DNA from: Adiantum capillus-veneris
Lineage: Eukaryota > Streptophyta > Polypodiopsida > Polypodiales > Pteridaceae
Assembly: GCA_014529385.2 (NCBI GenBank)
Contig: CM043944.1
Location: forward strand, 52,759,268-52,823,267
Direction: 5' to 3'
Length of the DNA: 64,000 bases
The notes under the pieces are model-generated. The model was not told where the DNA came from. It saw nothing but the letters and a program-made list of their open reading frames with translations, and did not search any database. Positions 23,481-34,464 of this stretch are shown here, piece by piece. Each line of letters opens with the position of its first letter. Within the stretch, counting starts at the first letter, position 1. The translations under genes and the position numbers were made by a program.

Positions 23481-23999
23481 TAGTAGTCAGTGCACCGTGT
23501 TACATGCATGTTAGGATGCTGAATGTGATTTTTAACACTCCAATTTGTTTTCATGAACATGGTGGATGTCCTAGGTAGCAATCTGTATATTCCTATTTGG
23601 ATTCATTTATCCTAGCAAACATTTGATAAAATCAGGATATTGTAGGTTGAGCTCTTTCACAGATTCAAAGAAAAATATCAAGATTACAAGATTGACATGA
23701 GAATGTTTGAAATGTTGAAGCCATTCTTTTGCATGCGGCTGAAGAGGATAGATATATATGTTGTTGTGAATACCATGTTGTAATGTACCCAGCAATTTTA
23801 AATAAAAATTATTTCATTTACTTTGCAAAAATGTTTAAGGTTCGTATTTTGTTAATTCATAGAGAGTTTTATCGTAACAATTAGATCAAAAGTCGGACTC
23901 TAGAATTATTAATCATGGCCCTTATTCACTTGGAAACATTAAGTTGATATGGGAAACTTAAGCCTCAAGACTATATCTAAAGATAAGAGTTGACCCTTA
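23481..23999. other. No feature recognised
   Basis: AT-rich sequence between the minisatellite and a short tandem repeat; no convincing reading frame or element end. Confidence 0.4.
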
Positions 24000-24110
24000 A
24001 GAAAGAAGGAGTAATTTTAGGAAAGAGACTAATTTCAAGAAAGGAAGAGTATTTTTAGGAAAGAAGGAGTATTTTCACGAAAGAAGGAGTATTTCTAGAG
24101 AAGCAAGTAA
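24000..24110 (+). repeat. Short tandem repeat, about 24-base unit
   Basis: Variants of GAAAGAAGGAGTATTTTTAG occur four to five times in a row. Confidence 0.7.
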
Positions 24111-24179
24111 AGTTAGTCAAGTTTAGAGATTCTTTTTTTGGAAGCCACTGCTTAACACTAATTTCCCTTGTTGTTGCAG

Positions 24180-25010
24180 TCTCTGTCATGATGCAAACAT
24201 GTGCTCCACCATCTATATAGGAATGAAGCTGCATCCTCTTTTTTATGGGACAACATCCACCAAAGGAAGAACATTAGTTGATGGGCTACCCACCCTCAAT
24301 GCCATGTTTTGCACTGCATGCACATTGCCTTTAGCTTTTGGTAACCTCGTGCTCACACTTGTAGACCATTGTCTCCTCGGTTTAGGATTCAAAGGGTTTA
24401 GGATTCAAAGCCAGCAGCTAACCAAAAGTTATATTAGCTTTTTCAAATTGGACTTGCACATCGCTTACCAAATCATATTTGGGGCAGTCATGTCCTAGCT
24501 GGAAGTCTGTTTTCTTGATCTTGTAACACCTTCTCTTCTTGCTAGTTTTTGGTTGCTGTCTACCCTCGCACACTTTCTCTTCCCTCATAGCTCTACTCTC
24601 TTGTTTGGTTTCCACTTCTCTTTCAACCCTTGCCCTTTTATTGGCCAAATCTTAGATGTCTTGCTTGTCCACTGCAATGATACCGAATTCTTCACTTACA
24701 TCTTGTTTGACCGCCTTCAGTTTGACATCATCTTGACTAGGGATGCCTCTTTGTGGAAATCATGTAGGAAGCGCACCCATAGAGCCAGCCAAGCAAGTCT
24801 CAGCTTGCATTCCAATGCTTTGTACCGCACTTTTGCTTTACCGTGCATCACCAGAGAAAAAGTATACATCTTGTTGTCCTCGTTCGGCATACACACTGAC
24901 AACATATACTGCTCGAAATAAGCAATCCACTCGTCTAGACTCTCTTCACCTGTGAAAATTGGACCATAACCTCGGAGACGCCATCTTCACCAATGTAAAA
25001 GCGTGTTCTT
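24180..25010 (-). pseudogene. gag: Gypsy gag and start of protease, minus strand relic
   Basis: After the LTR at 25063 the minus strand reads GYGPIFTGEESLDEWIAYFE and MYTFSLVMHGKAKV, gag-core signatures aligned with FPIFTRVEDAETWLQDYGLF and FPLLVIGKAKLWF of the 10645-12530 gag. A Lys/Arg/Glu-rich segment with a decayed CCHC-like cluster follows at 24418-24648. Then a protease active site, YIDGGAHVCIMTE, appears with its Asp codon at 24211-24213. The copy stops shortly after and has frameshifts. It is a relative of the gag-only element that still shows a protease, so it may reflect an autonomous partner family. Confidence 0.65.
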
Positions 25011-25062
25011 CTTCACCAAGTCAGGAGGAATCAGCAGGTGTCCTCCATGGGGCACCAAAAGA

Positions 25063-25284
25063 TGGAGAGAGGGAAGCAGATACACACTTGGAACACACAA
25101 TGTGCACCTCTCTATAGCCCAGGGTAAATGCAACACCCCTAACAACTAGTTTTCACATTCAAAACAACGCAAAATCACTTGCACATGCTTGTTTTGACAC
25201 ACCAATGCACAAACACACTTCACAAGAAGCTCTAGCACGTATCACACACCCAGCACCTCTATTCCATACCACTACTACACACAA

Positions 25285-25353
<69 letters not shown>

Positions 25354-26240
25354 GCATACACGGCACTGGGTTTGGGGTTTGCACTCAACCACACCGACAC
25401 AGGAAATACAAGCAAAGAATACGAGAAAAAGAAGGGAGGGGGAGCGGGGAATTGATTCCAAATGAGGGGGAAAGGTGAGCTTTTCATTACAAAATCTTAC
25501 AAAGATCCCATGGCTTATAAGCATAAAGAAAAGCTCCTCTTTACTTGCTCCAAAAAACTCACTGGTAAAAATCCCCTTACAACTCTTTGAAAACTCCACT
25601 TATAGTGAGCTCTATTATTTCAAAAAACATAAAAAGATGGGTCTTCTTCACTTGTGCAGCTCTAGGAAGCCCTTTTTTTGAAATTAGAACCCATTTGACA
25701 CCCATTTTAGCACTTTGGATAGGATACCAACACCTTATCTCCTTTCTCTCTCTTCACCACTTGAGAATCACTTGCTAGAGCCCCATTTGGTTGTCACGAC
25801 ACCGTGACAACCCTTTTGGGTCCACTTCTTTTCAATAAAAGGGTTGGCCTTTAGAGGCATGTAGGCACGGCCCCCAATAGAGCCACCACATCATCATCAT
25901 CGTTGTGGACCACCATCACCCAAAGAAATGCCTAGCAGCACCATCAATTGCCACCACATCCCATCATGTGCGCACATGCAATGCCCAGGCACAACTGCCA
26001 TGGCCACGGGAGCAAGAGAGCCCCCTCTTTCTCCCACTTGATCCACATATAGAGGGCACACCATAGCTCATATTCCTTGGCACTCTGCAGCCCCCTCCTT
26101 ACATGTGGGCTCACTACGTGTGCCACATTGAAGCTCTAGAGAAGTTGACCCCTAATGTCTTTAAAAACTTCTCAATAATCACCACAAATGCATTAATAAA
26201 TCCATTTTTTGGCCCTCCTTCCCAACCTTGCTATTTCACA
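25063..26240 (-). repeat. LTR fragment of a relative of the gag-only element
   Basis: The end next to gag starts TGGAGAG and matches the 12544 LTR for about 100 bases, including CTCTATAGC and AACACCCCTA blocks; beyond that, similarity fades. It contains (CT)n at 25287-25348. The upper limit is uncertain. The other LTR terminus is probably the fragment at 31876-32038, with later insertions between. Confidence 0.55.
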
Positions 26241-26346
26241 TGACTAGGATGTTGATTTTAAAGAAGTATGGCTACAGCTAAAACAAGGAGAGTCTCGCTC
26301 AAATTGTCGCATCAAAGATGGATATCTCATGATAGATAATTGGTTA

Positions 26347-26350
<4 letters not shown>

Positions 26351-26422
<72 letters not shown>

Positions 26423-26543
26423 CCCAAAGGTGATTACAAAAAGTAACGAACCACCTTATGCAAGACATAGAGGACAAGAACTCACTCTAAGTGTCCTCTA
26501 TGTCTTGAATAATGTGGTTCATTACTTTTTGTAAGCACCTTTT

Positions 26544-26578
<35 letters not shown>
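26351..26578. repeat. 117-bp hairpin with 51-base arms between microsatellites
   Basis: Arms at 26426-26476 and 26492-26542 pair with four mismatches around a 15-base loop. A (CT)n run and 25 C residues (26351-26425) lie directly on the left and an (AC)n run (26545-26578) on the right. It could be a MITE-like fold-back or the precursor shape of a small RNA. No terminal duplication was recognised. Confidence 0.8.
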
Positions 26579-26581
<3 letters not shown>

Positions 26582-26639
26582 TCTATTGGCCGACACTTTG
26601 AAAGGATACACTTAATTACATGAAAAAATTCTAGATTAT

Positions 26640-27846
26640 CAAAAACATCAAAATTTGAAAGACCGAAGACTTTAGGATTACTACAACCTTTGTCAATACT
26701 AGACAGTCCTTGTTGGGAGTCTATCACCACAGATTTCATCACAGAAATTCCAAGGACATCACAAGGGAATGACGTGATTTGGGTCATTATAGAAAAATTT
26801 AGTAAGAAATCTCATTTCATTCTTTGTCAAAAAATCCAAGGACATCACAAGGGAATGACGTGATTTGGGTCATTATAGACAAATTTAGTAAGAAATCTCA
26901 TTTCATTCTTTGTCAAAAAATGCTAAAGTCTACACAAGCTACATGGATTTTTATTCAACATATCTTTAGGCTACATGGCATGCCTTCAGAGATCATTTTT
27001 TATAGAGACTCCAAGTTTACTAGTAATTTTTGGTGTTCTTTATTTGAGAATTTGGGGACAACTTTGAAGTTATCCTCATCTTTGCATCCACAAATAGATG
27101 GTCAAATGAAATTCATAAGTCTCACTCTTCTTGATATGTTGAAAGCTTATGTTAGTGAACAACGATCACAATGGGAAACATATCTACCTTTGCTAGAGTT
27201 TGCTTACAACAACACAATACACTCGTCAATAGGAAACGCCTCAAATGAAATCATACAAGGAAGAGTGATACCCTTGCCTATCATATGCACAATGGATAAA
27301 AAATTTGTAGCTAATGAATGTGTCATACTTGAAGAAAGCCATGATTCATGTAAAAGATACTATTGAGCCGGTTCAAGAACTACAAAAGAGCCAAGCAAGC
27401 AAGCAACAAAGTTGTTTGGTCTTTAAAGAAGGTGACTATGTTGTATTAAATTCTGATAAAGATTGAAGCAAAGTTCAAATCAAACAAAGATTTTTCCAAA
27501 GCTCTTTAAAAGATACATTGGACCCTTCAAAGTGATCAATAAAATCAATGAAATATGCTATGGGTTTGAGCTTCCTCCTCATTGGAGGATACATAATGCA
27601 TTTTATGTAAGCTTGTTAAAACCTTATGTGGACTAGTTTCAAAAGAAGCCATCAGTTAAGATTCTCCAAAAGTCAAAGAAACATAGCAAATTATTCAACC
27701 CGAATATATTTTATTTCACAAGGGTTGAACTAAAAGAAGTGATACTATAGTGCGTAAATTTTGCTCAAATTCAAAGATCTATCCACAACAGATGCAAAGT
27801 GGGTAGATAAAGAGTTCATGAAGGAATATCTTGACATCCTTTGACA
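26640..27846 (+). pseudogene. Chromovirus integrase with C-terminal chromodomain, dead copy
   Basis: The translation runs from a W-E-S-I-T-T-D-F-I segment through GNDVIWVIIDKFSKKSHFI, FRLHGMPSEII, LHPQIDGQMK and LEFAYNNTIHSS, the usual Ty3 integrase order. The second catalytic aspartate (S-D-R-D in active relatives) reads F-Y-R-D, and the catalytic glutamate after DGQ is lysine. An 86-base tandem duplication at 26750-26921 shifts the frame. After the core, FKVINKINEICYGFELP and HNAFYVSLLKPYV mark the C-terminal domain, and AKWVDKEFMKEYLDIL matches the end of a chromodomain. This places it among the chromoviruses. Confidence 0.75.
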
Positions 27847-27889
27847 ATATGAACAAGCTTTTCAGCTAAGGACAACTAAATGAGAGCCG

Positions 27890-28642
27890 GTGGTCTGTCA
27901 CAACTCAATTAATAACAAATCTTGTATCCTTTTGTAAGTGTTCTCTATAATCTATAGGCTCAAATGGTTTTCCTCTTTGACTTCAAGATAGGTAGAATAA
28001 TGCAGTGGGTTAGAACAATGATAATGCATACTCCATCCGCGATAACTTGAAATGATGCTTATGAAATGTAGATCATGCATATCAGGGTCATACTTGCACA
28101 AGAACGGACTGATGCATTGAATTGTGGGGTAGATTTGTAAGAAATGACAGTTACAATCAATAACATGGCATGACCATGAAATATTATTCCTTGTGCATAT
28201 GTGGGATGAATGCTTTGAATGCTTATATGTGTTTATAAGAATCTTAGTTTTATGTTTTGAAGATAGAATCGTGATCTACACCAGAAGAGATTTCATTTGA
28301 TACCCATACTGATATTTCTTTTTGTGAACATTTTTTGAAGGAAGGAAGGTTCTCGAAGATTCTAAAAAATGCTAGAGGGTTCTAGAAGATTCTAGGAGGA
28401 GGCCTTAAATTTGAAAGCAGGCCTTAGATTTCAAAGAATGCCTTGAATTTCAAAGGAGACATTGAATTTCAAAGAAGACCTTGATTTTCAAAGGAGACCA
28501 CCCCACTTATAAATACAACCTTTTCCCTTCATTTGAGCATCATCCACTTGTTGAAGTTTCACTCTATCATAAGCCTAAGAATCCTCTCCACTACGGCCAT
28601 CATCTCCCTCTACATCTATCCTCAAATCCTCTCCAAGTAGAC

Positions 28643-28723
<81 letters not shown>

Positions 28724-29040
28724 AATCTAATTTTTAAGACAGAAACCCTACAAAACAAAAAATTCAACTCTACTCTTGAAACTTCGAGCTCTTTCTCTTT
28801 GGAATCATCTTTTATGTTGTTGGTTTTTATGCATGTGCACATGACATCTTGCATGATCTACAAGTGTGAGTCTACTTAAACTCACTCTCAGGTGATTGTA
28901 ACTCAATCCTAAGGTAATTGGAAAGAGCATAAATATATTTCCTTCCCGGGGGGGGGGCTACCCTCAGTCTCTATCTTTTGTTTCTCTCATGTGTTGTGAT
29001 TCATATTTTGTTAAGTTCTTTAAGTATTGAGCCATGAATA
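27890..29040 (+). repeat. Probable 3' LTR or LTR relic after the chromovirus integrase
   Basis: It follows the chromodomain stop. TATAAATA is at about 28508, preceded by five imperfect 20-base repeats (CTTGAATTTCAAAGRAG type, 28395-28500) and followed by (CT)n at 28645-28722. The boundaries were not proved by a second copy. Confidence 0.4.
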
Positions 29041-29079
29041 AGCACTCTTAGTTGCACAAGGTGCTTACAACACCATGAT

Positions 29080-31875
29080 GAAGCCCTTAATGGTCATTTA
29101 TACATTTCTTTGATGTTTGGGCCACGCAATAATTTTTAGCAAGCATGCAATTTTTGGTTTTCCTTACACATCTATCACAATGGGAAGGAGTATCAACAAA
29201 AGCAGCTTTGTTGCACGCTCTTAGAGTAGGCAAAGCTTCACTGAGGAGGTTTTCCTTGTCGTTTGTCATCAACAAAAGCGACTTTGTTGGATGCTCTTGT
29301 AGCAGATAGAGCTTTACTTAGGAGGTTTTCCTTGGCATTTGCCAAATGTCTTATGTTCAAAATATCTCCATCAACTTTGAAATCTTGACCAGCATGATGC
29401 AAGCAAAGTCTGGTATCCCATGGAAAAATTGTATTGTTGAGGAAAGATTCTCCACCATATAAGTTTCAATGGATTTGTCATGTGATGGTGGTGGGGATCG
29501 CGGGTAATTGATCCAAGTGGGTTTCTTTTGCTACATGATGGAGTGTTGTTTCCAACTGCATACCCTCGGGACTGGGCACTACAGTGGATCTTGCTTGATT
29601 TCCATGGGTGCATTGGTGTAGAGAATAAGATATTTTGGGTGCCGATTCAGCCAAATGTCGTGCCATTTAGGATGTACTAGCGGCTTGGTTGGCAACGAGC
29701 TCCTTGAGTAATCATTTCTTAATTTGCAAAACTTGATTAGCAGAAAGGGAAGAGCCTATTGATGCCATTCTTTATTGGTATTTTCCGGTGTGAGAATGTT
29801 GACATATTGATAAAACGGAGAATCCTCTTCTCCCTTTGCATGGCTTCCTTTCAGAATTGCTCAATCTCGTCTTCTACTTGATTTTTAAGCAAGGCTTCTT
29901 TTTCAACGGTCAAATTTATTGTAGGTGTGGAAGGTCCAAATTCCTCTTGTGTGACCACACACTTAGGGATGCTTGCTTCTGTACAGAGGTGAGTGTTTCT
30001 TCAAAATTCATAAATTTTAGAGCATTTGTATCGCCCATGGCTTTCTCTTGGTTATCCTCCCGAAAAGTGTATGCTTGAGACTTGACAGCTTCTTAAGCTT
30101 TCCAAAGCTTCTCCTTGAGATGTGATATGTCCTTTTGGTAGCCGTCTTCTTTTTGCATAAATCCAATTGAGATTTCTTGACGTTTCATTTGCTCAAGCTT
30201 GACTTTCAACTCAAACTCTTTTGACCGTTTCTCTAGGGCTTTGTAAGCCTCATCAGTGTTTTGCAGTGTAACCATGGCAGGGTTGGTCCGCAGCTAGTTG
30301 AGTAGTTGATTTTTCTCTTGACAACGTGACTCTAATTGTGCTAATTGATCATTTTCTACATCAAGCTAACCTTGCACTCTTTGAGCAAACGAACTGGTAT
30401 TCTGTGAGGCAGTGGTTACCTCTTTGAGATGTTGTTCTTTTTGTTGTGTTGTTGATCTCAAAGCTTCTAGTTTTTCTTCAAACTTTGTTTTCACTTGCAG
30501 TAGTTTCCTATTTGTAGTCTCCATTGCCTCAATACACGCCTCATTGAAAGATTGTGCTACTTCAAGCCATGCTGTTATGAGCTTTAGCTATTGCTGGAAG
30601 TGATGGCACGGGTGGTGTCGAGCATAGAATTCCTCTTTCATCCTATCCATATCTTCATGGACATATCTCGCATATTTGTCTATGTCCTCCAAGTCTTCAA
30701 GTTGTCTAGAAGTGCTAGCTTCATGTTGATGTGATGGTCCAGTTGTCTCTTCTGCTAGTATCTCTTGTTCGGACATCTCTGGAATCTCTGTTCTTAAAAT
30801 TCATCATGTTGAGTGTTGGGATCCTCTTGTAGAGGCTGCTTTCTAGGCATCGTAGTGGTGTGTACTTCTTCCTACTTTTCTTTAGGCATTTCTTCCAAAT
30901 TTTCTTTAGGCACTTCATCCAACTTTTCTTCTGCTGGTTGTGCCACTTCAGCAGTGTATGCCTTCGCTTGCTCCGTCTGAGACTCTTCTCCTCATAGATT
31001 AAGTTCAACCTAGCCAAAGTGTCATCATCCTAGTGGTACATGGAATTTTTTGAGCAGATCTTGATTTGCTTTTGTTGGGGTTGCCACTTTTTTGCAAAGT
31101 CTCCTTTTAGCCCTTGTTAGAGCTCAAATGCACCTGCTTCCCTTTCTATTCTTTTCTCTTTTTGTGTTGGATCTTTGACTTGTATTGTGGGGTGTGGTTT
31201 TTTCTTGGTATCTTGTTCTTCCATTTTGATCTTGCCCTTTTTCCTTTTTCTTTTCTCCAGAGGGTCTTCATCTTCTTCCTGTTGATCTTTATTAGTGGTT
31301 GATGCCGTTGATACAGTGGTCGTGTTTGCTTTTGGTTCTGCTTCAAGGACTTTGATAAGTCTTCGTCATAGTCTTGTAGCAAGTGGTGGTGCTTTGGGAG
31401 GTTACTCTTCTTCATCTGCATCCATATTGGTTGCCAACCATATATTTTTCTCTAGGGATGGTGGTAGGTGATCCAATTGGACAATAGCATGATATGCTAT
31501 CCTGGTGAGTACTTCTAGATTCCCCAAAAATGATATTTTTTCGGGCTTCTTTACATGTGTTAGAGTGGTGTGGATGTATTGGGCATGGTTCACATCTGTA
31601 GACCCTTCTTTCTTCCATGCTTGTGTAAAGGTTGATGCCACTGCGTGATTAGGGCAAGTGTAGTAGGGTGGCCTCTTTGCAGTGAAATGGAAGTGTTGGT
31701 GGTAAAGCCAAAGTACTTGCTATTTTCCCTTTTGCTTGAGATCCCCAAATGATGCTAATTTATGAGTGAAAGTGGCTGTAGTAGCCAATTGGTGTCTTTG
31801 ATTAGCTTTTCCCCCTTGGGCATCTTCAAGGCATCAGTTATATGTTCCTCATCGTGCCATCCCAATGGGACCTCT
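29080..31875 (-). pseudogene. Decayed paralogue of the 1,091-residue coiled-coil protein
   Basis: Blocks line up in order and orientation with the intact protein at 57744-61019. At 31500-31860 the minus strand reads ITDALKM, FHFTAKRPPYYT and NHAQYIHTTL, then LTRIAYHAI, matching IADALKL, FHVCSKRPHKYT, NYAQYIHEQV and LTRLAYEAI (residues about 138-260). Charged coiled-coil fragments follow at 30100-31020. At 29370-29580 it reads CPVPRVCSWKQHS, KKPTWINYPR and TYMVENL, matching CPAPRVRSWKEHG, KKPNWLNYPR and AYMVKTL (residues about 923-968). Stops and frameshifts are frequent. The N-terminal 130 or so residues are missing; the copy is cut at an LTR fragment near 31876. Confidence 0.8.
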
Positions 31876-32038
31876 TTGGAGCCTTTTTGGCCAAAAAATC
31901 ACATCAAGCATACATTTCCACCGCCCTTTGCCTACCCAGGACCTTTGTATACCCTCTTTAGCACTTTACAATGCCGTTGTGTATACCCTTGGCATTGCTT
32001 GGCACCACTTCTATGCTCAACCAACTTTGGTTGCACCA
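31876..32038 (-). repeat. Terminal LTR fragment of the gag-only family
   Basis: It matches the last 165 or so bases of the 8293-10462 LTR (TTTTTGGCC, CAAGCATACA and CCAACTTTGGTTGCACCA blocks) and ends in the same CACCA terminus. It may be the separated other end of the LTR at 25063. Confidence 0.65.
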
Positions 32039-32064
32039 ACGTCAAGAACAACCTCAGGTGGTGG

Positions 32065-32905
32065 AGACTCAATCACATTAGCTCCTTGATATTCACATTA
32101 CTCTTAGGAGGGTCATATTTGATAATCGATTTACCCTTTTCATGTTGCAAAATAAAAAAATCTTTCTTCAAATGACATTTCTTGTGGTAATGATAGAATT
32201 CTACATTGCGCATGTCTAGTACTCTTTCTACGAGTATTATTACGATCTTGTAACCATTAGTGACTATGACTATGACCTCTTTGCCTTTGACGATCATCAC
32301 TAGCCGTGTATGCATTGCCATGCCCACTAGTATCAGGAGACTGAAGTATATTCTCTTTTGTGAGCAAAGCATTGGTAACATTAATGAAAACAATATTGTC
32401 TTTAGGGGTGGAGTTAATAGTAGTAGGATTAAACATATTCCGTGATGCAGGCAAAGAACATATCAAGAAAATATCTTTCATTTCATCATTGAAATTGAAT
32501 CCCTTACATGTAAGCTGGAAAACAAGTTGTTGAACTTATTCAAGTGTGAACTAACACTATTTTCGTCTTTCATATTCAAATGTATGAGCTTTTTCATAAT
32601 AAAAAGCTTATTTGAGGCACTCTTGACATCCCAAGAAGAGTATAACAACTCCCATAGTTCCTTTGTAGTAGTATTGTCCATAATCATAAAGAAAATAAAC
32701 TCACCAAGGTGCAAGCAAATGGTTTCCATAGCACAAGCATCAAGCTCCTCCCATTGATCATCTATACACTCTTTCAATGGTGTTGCAAGACCCTTATTGA
32801 CCAAGACATTAAGTATACGCTCCTTCCATATCCTGAAGTTTGTGCCATCAAAATTCTTGATATAGTACTCTTCTTTTTTAGAAGGTCAAGCCATAATTGA
32901 CAAGA
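32065..32905 (-). pseudogene. gag: Copia gag with decayed zinc knuckle, minus strand
   Basis: The translation begins with a DGTNFRIWKERILNVLVNKG segment, the standard start of copia gag (F-x-G-x-N-(F/Y)-x-x-W), and continues with QWEELDACAMETICLHL, TTKELWELLYSSWDVKSASN and KLIHLNMKDENSVSSHLNKF, the UBN2-type gag order. Near 32160-32220 a cluster resembling C-x2-C-x4-H-x4-C has lost cysteines (E-F-Y-H-Y-H-K-K-C-H-L-K-K-D-F). It would form the copia capsid. It is broken into several frames and has no pol after it. It lies next to an LTR of the same family as the 12804-18688 element. Confidence 0.75.
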
Positions 32906-32964
32906 GAGTCATACTAAGAATTTATGGTGAATTTTTTGCAAAAAATTTTGGCAAAGTCTCCTCT

Positions 32965-33555
32965 ATATAGATCAATGTGTAAAATATAAAAGAGTGGTGA
33001 CAAGGCATCAACTAGCATATACTACCCAAAAACACTATTGGAAGGCTAAAAACTTTGCATTAAAGCACCTACACATCTCCATACATATCCTATGGTGTGG
33101 CCACAAATAGGGAGATCCACAAAATATATAAAACAACATGGTACAAGCAATAAAATCTATACATTTGTATACCTAAGAGACTATATACACACATAATTCA
33201 AATCTAGACTAATTCGAGAGAGATAGATAATGAGATAGAGCATGAGAACACAAGCAAGAGCACCTCCTAGAGTGGAATGCTCCCTCAATAGAGAGAGGAT
33301 AGGTGAGAAGGGACAAGAGGAACACAAGGCACTAGGTAAAATCTCCCCTGGTGCAAGGGTGCATTTTTCTCCTGCACGTATTTACTTATAGATTGCTTGA
33401 ATGCTCAAATAATTTCAAATTACCCATCTGGACATAAAATGGCCATTGCTCATAAAGAGCACTTTAATAATGAAATATCCACAAAGTTGCTATCCTTTTG
33501 CATAGTCAATATTTTTTGTTCATTCCAATAAATAAATATTTATCAATTTTCATTA
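32965..33555 (-). repeat. Diverged LTR of the copia family seen at 12804-18688
   Basis: Reverse-complement matches include the GGGGGAGATTGCACC region (33345-33365), the TGCTCTTTGTGAGCTTTGGCC region (33435-33470) and the terminal GGTATTTCGC region near 32995. The boundaries are approximate. The family leader follows on the low-coordinate side and the family 3' internal end on the high-coordinate side. Confidence 0.65.
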
Positions 33556-34440
33556 CATATCTTTTTGTTAGAAAAGTGATTGTCCTTAGTTTCTATGTTA
33601 TTAATGTACAAATCATGCTTGTAAAAAACAATGGTTAAAATTATGTGTAAAATTTATCATGTGTAAAAATAAAAAGTCATGAACTTAAACAAACAAATTT
33701 TCTTGTGCCTAGTCTCACCCACATACTACATATTCTAGTGTCCCATACCATAAGAATAAGCAGTATATATTATATCTTGATGTATTAGGATATCACTTGT
33801 CACGATCATAGCGCAATAATTAATTTCCATTTATTCCAATTTCAATTCAATAAACATTGTAAACATTACATGATCACAAAACAAATCCAAATCCAAATCT
33901 CTTCCATTATATACTCGGCTAAGGAAATAACACTAGGGGCAATGGTTCAGCAACTATAGCTTGATTTTGCAATTGGTATTGCCTACGTAGGCAAATCAAT
34001 AGAGATTGATTGTGCTACCTAAATTGACAAATTTGCATTGATATTGTTTAAACTAGTGAATCTATTTTTTATTGATGTGCTTCCTAAATTGAAAAATCTA
34101 CATCATGCTGCCGAAATTGGTGGCTCTACACGCATAATTGGTGTTTCTTAAATCAATGAATCTACACCAAGATGAGCATTTACACACTATCTTAATCAGT
34201 AAACTTTGTTTGCAAGTGAACAATGGACTAGCTAAGGCATAAAAGACAAAACATTTACAACTTGTTTGACACCAAATTGGAGTGCGTTTGAGTAGCAAAC
34301 TATTTACAAATTGTTGTCCATTATCTCAAAGCAAGCCATCTTAGTTGAGTCTCTTTACATGTGCTTTGTCTTTGAATTCAATCAATAGCCTGGTGAGTGT
34401 GGCATGATCTTATACGAGAGAGTTAGTATGTTGAAAGAAC
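33556..34440 (-). mobile_element. 3' internal end of a copia-family element, minus strand
   Basis: Reverse-complement similarity to 17570-18202: the TGAGGACAGTTGCTTTCC block before the LTR, a TATTCTAGTG(T)CCCATACCA block at 33735-33755, GATTTGGATTTGGA near 33890, and decayed GATTCGCCGATTTAGGCA repeats at 33990-34175. No genes. Confidence 0.65.
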
Positions 34441-34464
34441 CTAGTATTGTCAATTACAAGCTAG

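Noticed and set aside
31762-32175. A 137-codon plus-strand open frame
   Set aside because: It spans the junction of the decayed coiled-coil copy, an LTR fragment and copia gag, all on the minus strand, so it has no coherent origin.
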